NCBI RefSeq assembly: GCF_048544455.1
Contig: NC_133528.1
Span: forward strand, 48,827,502-48,891,501
Reading direction: 5' to 3'
Origin: Silene latifolia
Taxonomy: Eukaryota > Streptophyta > Magnoliopsida > Caryophyllales > Caryophyllaceae
Length of the DNA: 64,000 bases
Made by a program: the position numbers and the translations under genes. The notes beneath the pieces are model-generated. The model did not search any database. It had not been told where the DNA came from and worked only from the letters and a program-made list of their open reading frames with translations. Below are positions 34,097 through 44,613 of this stretch, piece by piece; the stretch's first letter is position 1; the number at the start of each line of letters is the position of its first letter.

Positions 34097-35095
34097 ATGA
34101 GCAATTCCAAGATAACTCTACTTTGCTTAACACTCCTCATTTCTGCCTTAACCACATCTTTCTCACTCGAATTATGCAACCCAAGTGACAAAAAAGTGTT
34201 GCTACAAATCCAACAATATTATGGCAAACCTGAATTCTTAAGTTCATGGTCTAACGATACCGATTGTTGCAAAGAGTGGTACCAAGTTAAGTGTGACGCG
34301 ACGTCTGGCCGTGTAATTGAGCTCACTTTATTTTCCGGCCCACTATCCGGTGAAATTTCGCCACTCGTAGGTGATCTCCCTTACCTCACAACATTACTCT
34401 TTCGTCACCTAACAAATATTTCGGGTACAATCCCATCTACTATAGCCAAACTTACTAATCTTAATGTTGTCGGGCTTAATTTCCTTAATTTAACTGGTCC
34501 GGTTCCCTCTTTTTTTAGCCAACTCAAACAATTAACTGATCTTGATTTATCTTTTAACCAACTCACCGGTTCAATCCCGCCATTGCTATCACAACTCCCA
34601 AATCTCAAGTTACTTGATTTATCGCGTAACCAGCTAACTGGATCAGTCCCGAACAGTTTTGGTTCGTTTGCACGGTCTGGGTTTACTATCGATCTCTCAC
34701 ATAATAAGTTATTCGGTCCAATTCCTACTTCTCTAGGGAACCCAAGGTTTTCACGACTTGATTTTTCACGTAACCAGCTAATTGGGGACGTATCGTTCTT
34801 GTTCGGGACGAATAAAGAGCTTTCTTACATAGATTTATCAAGGAATATGTTGTCATTTAATATGAGCAATTTGGAATTAGGACCGGGTTTAGATTGGATC
34901 GATTTGAACCATAACAAGATATTTGGGAGCCTACTAAAATCACTAGAAGATTTGCCAAATTTGCAATTCTTTAACGTGAGTTATAATAGGTTGTGCGGTA
35001 CGATACCCACCGGAGGACAATTAAGCCAGTTCGACAAGTATTCTTACATTCATAATAAGTGCCTTTGTGGGTCTCCTCTTCAATCTTGTACCTAG
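34097..35095 (+). CDS. PGIP: Polygalacturonase-inhibiting protein (PGIP)
   Basis: Extracellular leucine-rich-repeat protein that binds and slows fungal or insect endopolygalacturonases in the plant cell wall; the pectin fragments that result also alert the immune system. The 332-residue frame has a signal peptide (about residues 1-24), an N-terminal cap with Cys near 27, 57, 58 and 66, and about ten LRRs of the plant type ('LDLSFNQLTGSIPPLLSQLP', 'LLDLSRNQLTGSVP'). A C-terminal cap follows with Cys near 300, 322, 324 and 331. Five N-glycosylation sequons are visible (for example NDT, NIS, NLT). The length and the lack of introns match known PGIPs (about 330 residues). There is no membrane segment or kinase, which sets it apart from LRR receptor kinases. 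It is the only intact host gene in the window and the first ATG after the TATA box is used. It could also be described as a PGIP-like LRR protein; inhibitory activity is not proven by sequence. Confidence 0.93.
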   Translation: MSNSKITLLCLTLLISALTTSFSLELCNPSDKKVLLQIQQYYGKPEFLSSWSNDTDCCKEWYQVKCDATSGRVIELTLFSGPLSGEISPLVGDLPYLTTLLFRHLTNISGTIPSTIAKLTNLNVVGLNFLNLTGPVPSFFSQLKQLTDLDLSFNQLTGSIPPLLSQLPNLKLLDLSRNQLTGSVPNSFGSFARSGFTIDLSHNKLFGPIPTSLGNPRFSRLDFSRNQLIGDVSFLFGTNKELSYIDLSRNMLSFNMSNLELGPGLDWIDLNHNKIFGSLLKSLEDLPNLQFFNVSYNRLCGTIPTGGQLSQFDKYSYIHNKCLCGSPLQSCT

Positions 35096-35202
35096 TTTAT
35101 GCAGTTCGATTCGACCAGCAGTAATTAAGCCGATTCAACAAGTGTTCTTGTTAGAATATTCTTAATTGTATTTGCTTATGTATTTCCGATACGTTGCTTT
35201 GT

Positions 35203-35672
35203 GAATTTTTTGGCAAATTGGGATTGATTAGCAAATTAATTAGGTAGTTGCGTTCCTTTGAAACTATTTTGCCCCAATGGTGTCTACGTTATCACTTTTG
35301 TTTTTTTTTCAAATTTTTAGGCAACGGCTTTGTCTCCTTGTCATTTTTCAGATAATAGATGCCATAAGTTTATGAAAAATAGAGAAATAGGGAATCCACT
35401 AACTTTCTTAGCGGCTCCAGTGATTATTCATTTCTAGAATAGGCCGCCATCATTGTTTGAAGGTGACGATTTTTGAAAAAAAAAAAAGTGAATAGTGAAG
35501 CCGCTAGGTTTCTTGGCGGCTTTACTATTCATTTTTTTAAACTTAGCGGCTTACTATAAAAACTGAAAAAAAATAAAAACTGATGACGTGGACACCATTA
35601 AGCAAAATAGTTTCAAAAGAATCCCAACTTCCTAATTATTTTGCTAATCAACACCTATTTGCCAAAAAAATC
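35203..35672. mobile_element. Mutator-type MITE, 470 bp, just after PGIP
   Basis: Terminal inverted repeats of about 90 bp (GAATTTTTTGGCAAAT... against GATTTTTTTGGCAAAT...) with a perfect 9-bp duplication TTGCTTTGT (35194-35202 and 35673-35681). It starts 107 bp after the PGIP stop, so it could supply or disturb the 3' end of the transcript. The interior repeats AGCCGCTAGGTTTCTTGGCGGCTTT-like words in both orientations (35400-35550). Non-coding. Confidence 0.92.
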
Positions 35673-35681
35673 TTGCTTTGT

Positions 35682-37216
35682 ACAATAAACTGAATTACCC
35701 TTTCCAAAATCTATCACCTCTTACATTCATATATGCAATAAACAGGTGAATAATAATAGGGCGCGACCGGGTGATACCGAATCTCGGTACCATCGCCTGA
35801 CCTGCACCATTAATTTTAGGATAAGTACGTGGATTTCCTTTATGCAAATAGAGTTATAAATAATATAAATCCAGTGCAATGCATGCACGGTATATATAAG
35901 AGTGTTTATTTTTTATGGTATTATTCATACATTTTAAATCGATACCTCATTAATAAAATTTAATATTTCACTCTATTGTATTTTGATATGAAACAAAAAA
36001 AATTGAAATAATGAAAAACTAATAAAAGAGAATTGAGTCGAGAGTGTAAATTTAACTCGAATGGTTCCAAATTTCTATAAAATTTGGTGGCGACTCCTAT
36101 TCATTTTAATTCGATTCGTTTTTCTTACCTCGAGTCGAATCACAATCAAAGTCGTGAGAAATAAGCAAGTGGCTGTATCCACACCGTGTTGATCCGTCCT
36201 ACCTTGCGCCGGTTCCATTTCTTACTAGCCAAGCACGGCCGGGTCAATCAGACCCGACTCGAATGTTTGACCAGAATTATGCTCCACCATCGCTCTACAA
36301 TTACCCACCACCCTTTCATCAAAGATCACTCTGTCGACAACCACAACCTCGGCGCTGCGCCACAATAGCCACTAGAGCCTCACCGTGACAACCACTACCG
36401 CCCACCTTACTCTGTTGGTGATATTGATCACAAGAACATTTAAGCACATTTGAGTTTCTTATGTCAAAATCGGCTTGAGCTCTAAATTGATATAATGTGA
36501 GTAGGAGAGTATGAAGGTACGTTCATATAATCGGATTTATCGAATACATGGTTAAAGTGGATAAGGGACACTATTTAAAAGTGTTGTACTATATATTATG
36601 TCCTTTATCGAGGTCATATACTCGGGATTGGGCAGCCCCGACCGGTGTTGTCATGCACTGGTTGCCAAGAATTGAGGTATGTGGAAGTAGTTACGTCCTC
36701 CACCGGGGCAGATAAGCCCTAACAGGGTTTTGCTTATCTTGTACGTATGTTTCATGTGTGTTTCACATGTTTGGCAGTTATCATTGTTTTTGATTGGTTG
36801 GTAACAAACCAACGTACTTATCCACTTATTATTATATTTCATATGTAAATTCCACATGCATATATATAGTGTGGGAGGAAACTTGACGTACACACATTTT
36901 GCATTTTCGTATTTGTTATCTTACAAAGTAAAAACCAAACTTTTATTGTTTTTTGTATTGTTATTGCCTTAAGACAAACGAATCATCATATTTTACAAAG
37001 ATTTCGTGTAATCTAAAGGTAATAGCGTTGAAATACTCTAAAAAAGCGCGTTTAGCATGATTCAATTGGGTGTAATATACCGTCTTAAATTGTTTTCATT
37101 TCTGTTTTAGTGCCTTTGATTGTATTAGTTACATTCTTGTGTAATATTTTGTAATACAAAACTACAACATTCTTAGCGTATTTTCTACATTTTTGGAAAT
37201 GGATTCAATCTAGGAC
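35682..37216. other. Intergenic DNA with gypsy-derived scraps
   Basis: No gene supported. 'TTTGGTGGCGACTCC' at about 36083-36097 is a phrase typical of some gypsy elements and recurs inverted at about 37484-37497 ('GGAGTCGCCACC'). The stretch 36650-37216 may be the leader or LTR of the Copia whose Gag start follows, but I could not find a partner LTR. Confidence 0.45.
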
Positions 37217-37335
37217 ATGACTACCAAGTTTGAAAAGTTGGAGAAATTTGAGGGTATCGATTACCGTCGTTGGCAAAAGAAGATGCACTTCCTTCTCACT
37301 GCTTTGAAGGTTGTGTATGTGTGGAGTACTTCTGG
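37217..37335 (+). pseudogene. Copia Gag N-terminal fragment
   Basis: From the ATG at 37217: 'MTTKFEKLEKFEGIDYRRWQKKMHFLLTALKVVYV', the conserved start of many plant Copia Gag proteins. The similarity stops after about 40 codons, so the rest of the element is missing. In its normal role this region is the beginning of the particle protein. Confidence 0.75.
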
Positions 37336-37584
37336 ACCAAGCCACCCGCGCCGCGCGCATCCGCGCGTTGTAGATTAAGGCGGCGACACTTCTTCCACGG
37401 AACTTGTAAACAAAGCATGTCATGGGATGTTACCGATTTAAAAGGCTTAGAAAATAGTTAAAAGTTGAACAAGCCTACAATTAAGGAGTCGCCACCAATT
37501 TTTGTGGAAAATTAGAAACCGTTCGAATACTTCATGCTATGGCAACGTGAGGTGTGACATAGACACTAAAGACATTCGTTTACT

Positions 37585-37887
37585 GTAACACCCTCTTCTT
37601 ACGTGGCCAAGGTAATTGGGAGATGTTACCATTTCGGTTTCCCGACGTAGTGAAATCGGAATTACAATTAAGAAACTTCATTAAATAAATAACAAGTTTA
37701 GTTATTACAACATAAAGTAATGAATAAAGTGAATTATACAAATTATAAGTCAACTCCAAGTCCAAGGCGCGGCCCAAATCCCGATCACGTCAACAAGCAA
37801 AACCTGTACTCAACCTTCTCCCCATATGATTGGAAATATCATATGCATCGACGGCACCCCGGAAATAGGTGATAATTACACAGACAC
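37585..37887 (-). repeat. Truncated Tekay-type LTR end
   Basis: Starts TGTAACACCCTCTTCTTACGTGG on the + strand and shares 'TGTTACCATTTCGGTTTCCCG' wording with the LTR ends at 42566 and (inverted) 39180-39219. It is cut off at 37887 by the solo LTR that follows; what follows that LTR at 39220 may be its continuation, but similarity is lost. Confidence 0.6.
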
Positions 37888-39219
37888 TGTAATACCACGG
37901 TTTTCTGAGTCCTGTTACTGGGCCGAATAGGGCTAACTCGGCCGAGTAATGTGTCGTGTGTTTTCTGGCCAGGCTACTGTTCAGGAATACTCGGCCGAGT
38001 AAGGGGTACTCGGCCGAGTACTCTCAGTACTCGACCGAGTATCCGGTCTGACGAAATTATTTCCGCGGTTTGGTTAAGGATGATTAGAGTTATAAATTAC
38101 GTTTAACAGTTTCACTTTTCATTTTTTACCAAACCTAAATCATTTCTACGTTCTCTAGTCATCCGTAATCTCTCCCAAGTCCTTTGATTGTTCGGGAGTG
38201 TTTGCTCATCTCTCTCTCTCATATCGGTTGCGTCGGTAAGTCACTAGTCTTATACCTTTTGTTAGTTTTGTCTTTTATGGTTTTACCCTAGTATTGGGAT
38301 TTGAGGAAAAAGGGGTGATTGCATGTGGTGATTGGATTGTTGTAATTGTTGTTAGGTGAAGGATTTGTAGAAGAGCATTCCTAGCTTCCGCTTGTAGACG
38401 CGTATTCGGATCTGTGCTAAGGTAGGGTTTCCCTACTCAGTTGATTGCATAATTAATTTAAGATGTGATCATTGTGATTGAATTGGCATTATTAGTATTG
38501 TTGTTGATTTGTATTCTTGATTGTTGGAGTTGTGGTGGATTGACTATGTTGGTGAGGTGCGTCCTCGACTGAGTGGAGTCACTTACGGGAGTGGCTACAC
38601 GCCCTTGATTCACCCCTTGTGGAACCCGCCACAAGAGGGGATGTGCACCTTAAGGAACATGGGTTGTTTGCTCGTTGCGATGAGTGGGGCTTAGGTAGGC
38701 AAGGATGCGGTCTCCCACGAGCGGTGTGGATTAACTGTTGCGGCAGTAATCTGGCAGGACTACACACTTAAGTGTGTATTCAGTTACGAGACATGAATGG
38801 AAATGGAGAATGATTATGGAGTTGTTGTCATTGTTATTCTAGTATTTTTCTTATTTTGATTATACATTGAACTGATCCCGTTGTTGTTTTGTAAAACTGT
38901 GGTGATCCATTCGAGGATGGTGAGCAGATTGTGACAGGTGATGGTTGTCTTTAGCTACGGGGACGAGATGGGATGTCATCATTTCGAGTCTAACTTCCGC
39001 TTTTACGAGTAGATGTTTTGGTTGTCAGTTGTATTGAGATTTTATATACACTTTCTTTTTGTATTTCTTTGAGACAGTGTAATCGTTTCAACTTTATACT
39101 TTAATAAAGATTTCTGAATGGTTACTTTTGATATACTAACCTCCTGCAACCGAGATGGTAACAGCTTCTCATGCTAGGGTGATCCTTGATAAGGCAATTT
39201 GGTATGTGGGGGTGTTACA
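37888..39219 (+). mobile_element. Solo LTR, Tekay-like chromovirus family
   Basis: Begins TGTAATACCACGG and ends GGGGGTGTTACA, with GACAC on the left (37883-37887) and GACAT on the right (39220-39224), a duplication with one change. No internal region follows, so recombination between two LTRs has removed it. TATAAATTA lies at 38091-38099. Four copies of ACTCGGCCGAGT or a variant (37936, 37989, 38008, 38029) precede it. The region 38530-38790 is similar, in inverse orientation, to 56220-56480 in the LTR of nest 2, so both belong to one LTR group. Confidence 0.85.
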
Positions 39220-40985
39220 GACATACAATACTAGGATAACTCGCGTTAGTAATGGGAAATCTGACGGAAAAAATGAGCCGTCAGAAAACACGGGAAACTG
39301 GCGGATTTCTGACGGAAAAACCGTGAGTAATTGTTCATGACGGGTCATCCGTCAGAAACCTTCAGATAATATTGGCGCGTTGACAAAGTCAATGGCACTA
39401 AATAGTATGTGACGGAGAATCCATCAGTAAAACCTAAATTCTGACGGAATATCCGTAAGACAATTCTCACACACTGTGGTGGAATCTAGCTATCACAATA
39501 ATTGAACATATGACGGAATTTTCGTCAGTAATACCTTAATTCTGACGGAATTTACGTCAGACATTTCAGATATTTCTCACATTGTGGAACTTTCTAGCTG
39601 CTACAATTATTGAGCATATGACGTAATTTCCGTCAGTAATACATTAATTCTGACAGAATTTCCGTAAAACATTTCTCACACTGTGGTGGGTTATAGTTGG
39701 GAGAATTATTGAGCATCTGACGGAATTTCCTTCAGTAATACCAAAATACTGACGGAAAGACCGTCAGGAACCCGAGAAAATAGAAAATAATTGACGGAAT
39801 TTCCGTCAGACACTCCTTTTACCTTAAACGCGAACACAACTCCCTCGACACTTTACCAAATAATTTCCTCCAAATCAATTAAACCCCTAACCCTAACCCT
39901 CTAAAACCTGACACCACCACTACACTCCTCCACTTCCGGTGCCGCCACCACCACGCCGCTACCACATCCACGTCGTCGCCGCCACTACTAGGTAATATCT
40001 TTTGACTTTCCTTCCTCTCTCTTTTCTCTATTTCCTTTTCCTTTTCTTGTTTTCATTGTATTTTGTGCTCTGCCGTGCACAGCCGCCGTCGTCCATGCCG
40101 CCTGCCGCCGCCTTCTTTCTCATTCTTCCTTTTTAATTATTTGTGAAGTTAATTAGGTATTTTTTAATCTTCTTTTAATTAATTTTTGTTTAATTAGCTT
40201 AATTGATTTAGGATAGTAATTATTGTTGTAATTGTTGGTGTTGATGCATGTTGACTTAGGTTAGAAGCCCATTTTGTTTAAATGTGTGTTGTGAAAATTT
40301 TGTGAAGTGTTAATAATGTTGTTAAAAATTGGAATTATTGTTAATTAGATTAGCTATATAAAATGTAAAATGTTCGTTAATTAAAATGTAGATTGTTAGT
40401 TAGTTTTTGTTAATTGACATTATGAGGATAGTAATCATTGTTGTATGTTTTGTTTTCAATATTATTAAAATTATTGTTCATATTGACCTACTAACCGTTC
40501 AAAAATTACTCATTAGGAGTAATGAGTAATTTTTGAATAGTCCCCGTTTTGGAACTGTCTTTGTACGTTTCAAGCCACTTAGGTAGTAAACATGTACTTG
40601 TGATTTGTTAGTGATGAAAGAGTTTGGTGACAATTCCTTTAATGTTCTCTGAATGCATATGTGGAGTAATTATTTATTATACATTGTGTATTTGGAGAAC
40701 GGAGGGGAATTGCTGCCGAATTTTTTCTTCATTAATAAATCACAAATGCGTGTTTGCTAGTGACTTGAAACGTACATTGATGGGTTTAGGTTGGAGTGAT
40801 AAGGACCCAATTCAAAGAAAGAAAGATTATTTGTCGACAATCGACATTTATATTGATTATAATGTTTAATTATTGTGTATTATTCTTGATTGTGATTGTT
40901 GTTAAGTTATTATCAGGAAAGCGAATTAATGACGGAAAAAGGCCGTTACTGACGGATTTTTGCCGTCGGTAACCCGCGTTGACGC
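39220..40985. mobile_element. CACTA-like remnant with TGACGG palindromes
   Basis: At 39255-39815 and again at 40930-40975 the sequence is packed with TGACGGAATTTCCGTCA-type palindromes. This resembles the sub-terminal repeats of CACTA (En/Spm) elements. The rest has no clear transposase; 39940-40120 looks like a short proline-poor GC-rich leader (GCCGCCACCACCACG), and 40500-40870 holds inverted repeats. I could not find CACTA ends or a 3-bp duplication, so the superfamily is a guess. Confidence 0.45.
40498..40537. repeat. Perfect hairpin, 18-bp arms and 4-base loop
   Basis: TTCAAAAATTACTCATTA at 40498-40515, loop GGAG, then the exact reverse complement at 40520-40537. It could be a terminator-like structure, a small-RNA precursor or a recombination product. 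It sits just before another inverted pair (40562-40618 against 40722-40784, about 50 bp, imperfect). Confidence 0.9.
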
Positions 40986-40989
40986 AAGT

Positions 40990-42282
40990 GTGTAAATATG
41001 CAACATGACTATGATATGAATAAGATGCTATCAAACAACCACCACCACGGTACCGGGACACGCCCCGACATACCGACAACCAGACTGGTACCGGGACACG
41101 CCCAGATATATCAACAACCACAAGTAGGTACCGGGACACGCCCAGACGTATCGGGTCCGGAACCCAACCGTATCCTATGCCAAACGTGGGATCTCAACCA
41201 CACGAGTCTCTCCAAACTCGAGTCATTAATTTGCACATCCCTCATGGAGTGGGAAGCTCCAAGAGGGGACTCAAGCGGAAGACGGTCTCCCAACCGCCTT
41301 CCGTCTCCTCAACAACAACCAAACAATCACAACTGTCATATTCTCCAATATACATGACAAATACAATAATGCAAGATATCACGCAATATGCCAATTACCG
41401 ACTCATCAAGTCATCTTGACCAATATCATGTTATAATGCAATTCAACCAACATACTTATCTATTTAATGATGCTATTACCCACTAAACATGTTATAATGC
41501 AATTACTTTAATTTTGTGACACTAATTACAACATTAAAAATAACATGTGTAATGACCACATTATTGAAACCGAGTATGATTAACTTACCTTTTAGCATAC
41601 TACATATGCAATCCGAAACCACCAAGCATCCATATCATAAAACCGTCTTATCCTACATAATTTCATAATAACTTTCACAACACATTCTACAACAAGTAAT
41701 ACTTCTAATTAACCCTTCATTGTTACCCATTAATTACTCCTAATACTAATTAAAACACTAATTAGAATTAACCATGAGAATCCCCCAAATTCTAGGGTTT
41801 GAGTCTTAAAACGAATTATCCAAATTAAAGAAAAAAAGGTAGTATAATAGTGACCAAGTGACAAGGAAAAAGAATATGTGAATGAATCTTCCAAATTCTT
41901 CACCCATAGTTGTAGTTCTAGGATTTAGAGAAGGAGAGATTTTAGAGAGAGGTAGGAGGGGTTTAGAGAAAAGAAATTAGGATTTGAAAATGGGAAAAAC
42001 CAGAAAAATAGGGTGTATATATATGTCAAGGCCCATCAAAAGAAACGCCCACGCGTGAAAACTCAGCGGTTCCCGCAGCACTCGGTCGATTGCTCGGTTT
42101 ACTCGGTCGAGTGATCGGTTTACTCGGGTGAGTGAGGCTCCACTCGGTCGAGTGATATACAATCAGGAGCTTAAGCAAATTTGCAGAATCACTCGGTCCC
42201 TCACTCGGTCGAGTGAGGTTTACTCGGGCGAGTACTAGGCCACTCGACCAAGTATTAGCTCTAGAATTTACGAGGTATTACA
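40990..42282 (-). repeat. Truncated 3' LTR of a Tekay-like element (minus sense)
   Basis: Minus-sense start TGTAATACCTCG at 42282 adjoins a purine tract, so this is a 3' LTR; its far end is lost near 40990. Minus-sense TATA at + strand 42015-42024. Eight ACTCGGTCGAGT-type sites lie at 42080-42253, upstream of that TATA. A short minisatellite (41046-41160) repeats GGTACCGGGACACGCCCAGA three times at about 40-bp steps. Confidence 0.75.
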
Positions 42283-42565
42283 ATCTTCCCCCCTTAAAAA
42301 GAACCTTGTCCCGGAAGTTCAACTCACTTTCTCTTTTCCTCCAGTCTCATCACTGATTCTCATGCACTCTCTCTCACATCGCATGCTTGTCTACCGTATA
42401 CGTTCCTTTATAACATCACACTCATCCTAAGGTTCTTTGTTCAACTCTCATTACTTCCTCACATTCCGTACTTTCTCTTTCCTTAATTTCCTAATTGTTA
42501 CATTCACTCTCTCTAAAGGAGAACTTCGTCCCGAAGTTCAACTAACAAACCTCATAGTGTGCTTT
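42283..42565 (-). other. Internal end of the Tekay-like element, with polypurine tract and hairpins
   Basis: Minus-sense AAGGGGGGAAGAT just before the LTR is the polypurine tract. The 20-mer GAACCTTGTCCCGGAAGTTC (42301) and GAACTTCGTCCCGAAGTTC (42521) are short inverted repeats. The same phrase, as a perfect hairpin, lies next to the LTR of nest 2 (57190). The region is cut at 42566 by another LTR. Confidence 0.65.
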
Positions 42566-42892
42566 GTAACACCCTCATACTCCAAGTGCATTACCAGGAC
42601 CACTTAAGGCATGTGAATGCTACCATCCCGGTTACCCGAGGCAATGTATATCAAATAGACAATAAAGAAACGTACTTTAATAAATGAATTTAAAGTGATA
42701 CATGTCCAAAAACCAAAATTGATAAAGTAAAATACAACTGTTCCTCAAAACTGTAAAACCAACTAAATAAAAGAATGTTTATGACACAGCGGAAGACTTC
42801 TAGACATCTCGTGGCAACTCAACCCAGCTATCCCATGCGCATCATCTCATACCTGCTCAATACCTGCTCATCATCCCCGAATGGATCACCAC

Positions 42893-44490
42893 TGTTGGAC
42901 CATATAGCTAATATGTTTATGTTTTGATGATGTCAAGGTATTTTACATGTTATATACTTGTTGTGTGTAATCGTTTGTTAAGTATCTTAGAACTAACCTA
43001 TTACGAGCAACAAAGAAGATTGTGACAATTGTATAAGAAGTTCAAGCCTTCGTTTAAAGATCAAACAATTCAAGATTCATTCAAGAATTATGTGAAGACG
43101 ATGTTCGTCTAAAGATTTATAAAGCTTGGATGATGACATAACCTATACTCGAAGATCTCCTTGAAGATTAGAATAGTATAGGTGATTATCTCATAATGGT
43201 AATCAAGAATGAGTTTCTTGATTAGTAAAGTTATAGCTTTGCAGCTATAACATTACTAGTAAAAGAGCTCAATGTTATAGCTCTTCTACTATAACATTGA
43301 AATGCTGAGTTTTTATACATGACTTATAAATGTTTCGAAAATTGTTTTACAATTGTTTAAAGTTTATTTTAAATGTTTTAATGAAAGTATTTATTTAATA
43401 AAGCCCGGTTTAGTGAGGAGTCCGGTTTTATGGTAAGCGTTAATTGGTGGTTATGATGGATCAACTTATGAGTTGGACTTTACTACTAATTAGGGTTTCC
43501 ATATAGCCTCTCCTAAAACCTAAATTCTAATTATATATTAAGATTAGGGTTTGCACGATTCACGAGCCTATGGGCCGTGATATCTCGTGTTGCCTAAGAG
43601 ATATTAGGTAAAGATTTTATTCTATAATAAGATCTTTACATATATTATATATCTTACTTAATATATTTGTTTATGGTAAAAGATATTCTTGATTTAGGAA
43701 ATCTTATCATAATCTTAGAATTTATAGTAAAGATAATATTTGGAAAGATTATATTCTATCTTTTAGAATATTCTTTATTATCTTTTAAGGCTTTTAGGAA
43801 AGAGATAATAAGAAGATATAATTTGTAATTATGTCTTATTATTTCGGCTATTAGGGTTTGTGCAGAAACCGTGTAGCCTACTCCTTCCTTCTCTATAAAT
43901 ACTTTGCTATTTACAACATCTAAATTAGAGACCTTAAGCATAAACATTATTTTCATCTTTAAAGAGCAAACCGTGTGTTTTAAGCAGAAAATCCGATTTG
44001 CAATTTTGAAAGGTCGTGTGTCACAAAACTCGCATACTCGTTCTTCATTTATCGTTATAAGATAATAGTGCTTAGTTGAATTCTTAACTTGTTCATTAAC
44101 GTGAACCTTTGTTAGAATCATTAGTGCTTTCTTATTAGCGTAAGTTAGTCACTCGAGTATTTAACGGTACTCATTGAGTTACAGCTAGAGTTAGTTGTAC
44201 GAGTTGGGTTAATAAATTTGTAATCCGTAGAAAGGTACTAAATTTATTAATCGAGAATAGTGGACGTAGGTTTCGACTTGTGAAACTGAACCACTTCAAA
44301 AATCCGTGTGTCTCTTCTTGTTTCGTTCTTTCGTTTATTTTGCTTACAATCATTAGTTGATTAGTTAAAGTTTAACCAATAAACTTTAAATAATTAATTA
44401 CATACGCACAATCGAAAAAGCTTTAAAAAGTTTTAAATCCTCAATTCACCCCCCCCCCCTCTTGAGTATTTTGGATCAATAGACTCTTCA
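42893..44490 (+). repeat. SIRE-type 5' LTR
   Basis: TGTTGGACCATATAGC to GACTCTTCA. Two hairpin motifs of the GTTATAG...CTATAAC type lie at 43227-43255 and 43271-43300. A TATAAATA box lies near 43893-43900. The minus-strand frames 43756-44353 are shadows of the LTR and recur at 55371-55968. Confidence 0.95.
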
Positions 44491-44491
44491 A

Positions 44492-44504
44492 TTGGTATCA
44501 GAGC
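44492..44504 (+). other. SIRE-type primer-binding site (initiator Met tRNA)
   Basis: TTGGTATCAGAGC begins one base after the LTR end; it is the standard plant Copia site. Confidence 0.92.
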
Positions 44505-44613
44505 CTCGTGCTCTTGATTGCCTAACCGCAAAGAGGCTGATCTATCTTGTTTTTCATTTATCTTATTGTTTTATATTCCGCTGCCTATCACGTGATAAAT
44601 AGATTCCAAATAT

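Noticed and set aside
36186..36368. 60-codon + strand frame
   Set aside because: No domain; lies in gypsy-derived scrap DNA.
39885..39905. Telomere-like CCCTAACCCTAACCCT
   Set aside because: Only about three short units, and the plant type is CCCTAAA; likely a leader sequence motif.
43756..44353. Minus-strand frames in the SIRE LTRs
   Set aside because: Identical frames recur in the other LTR (55371-55968); they are LTR shadows without domains.
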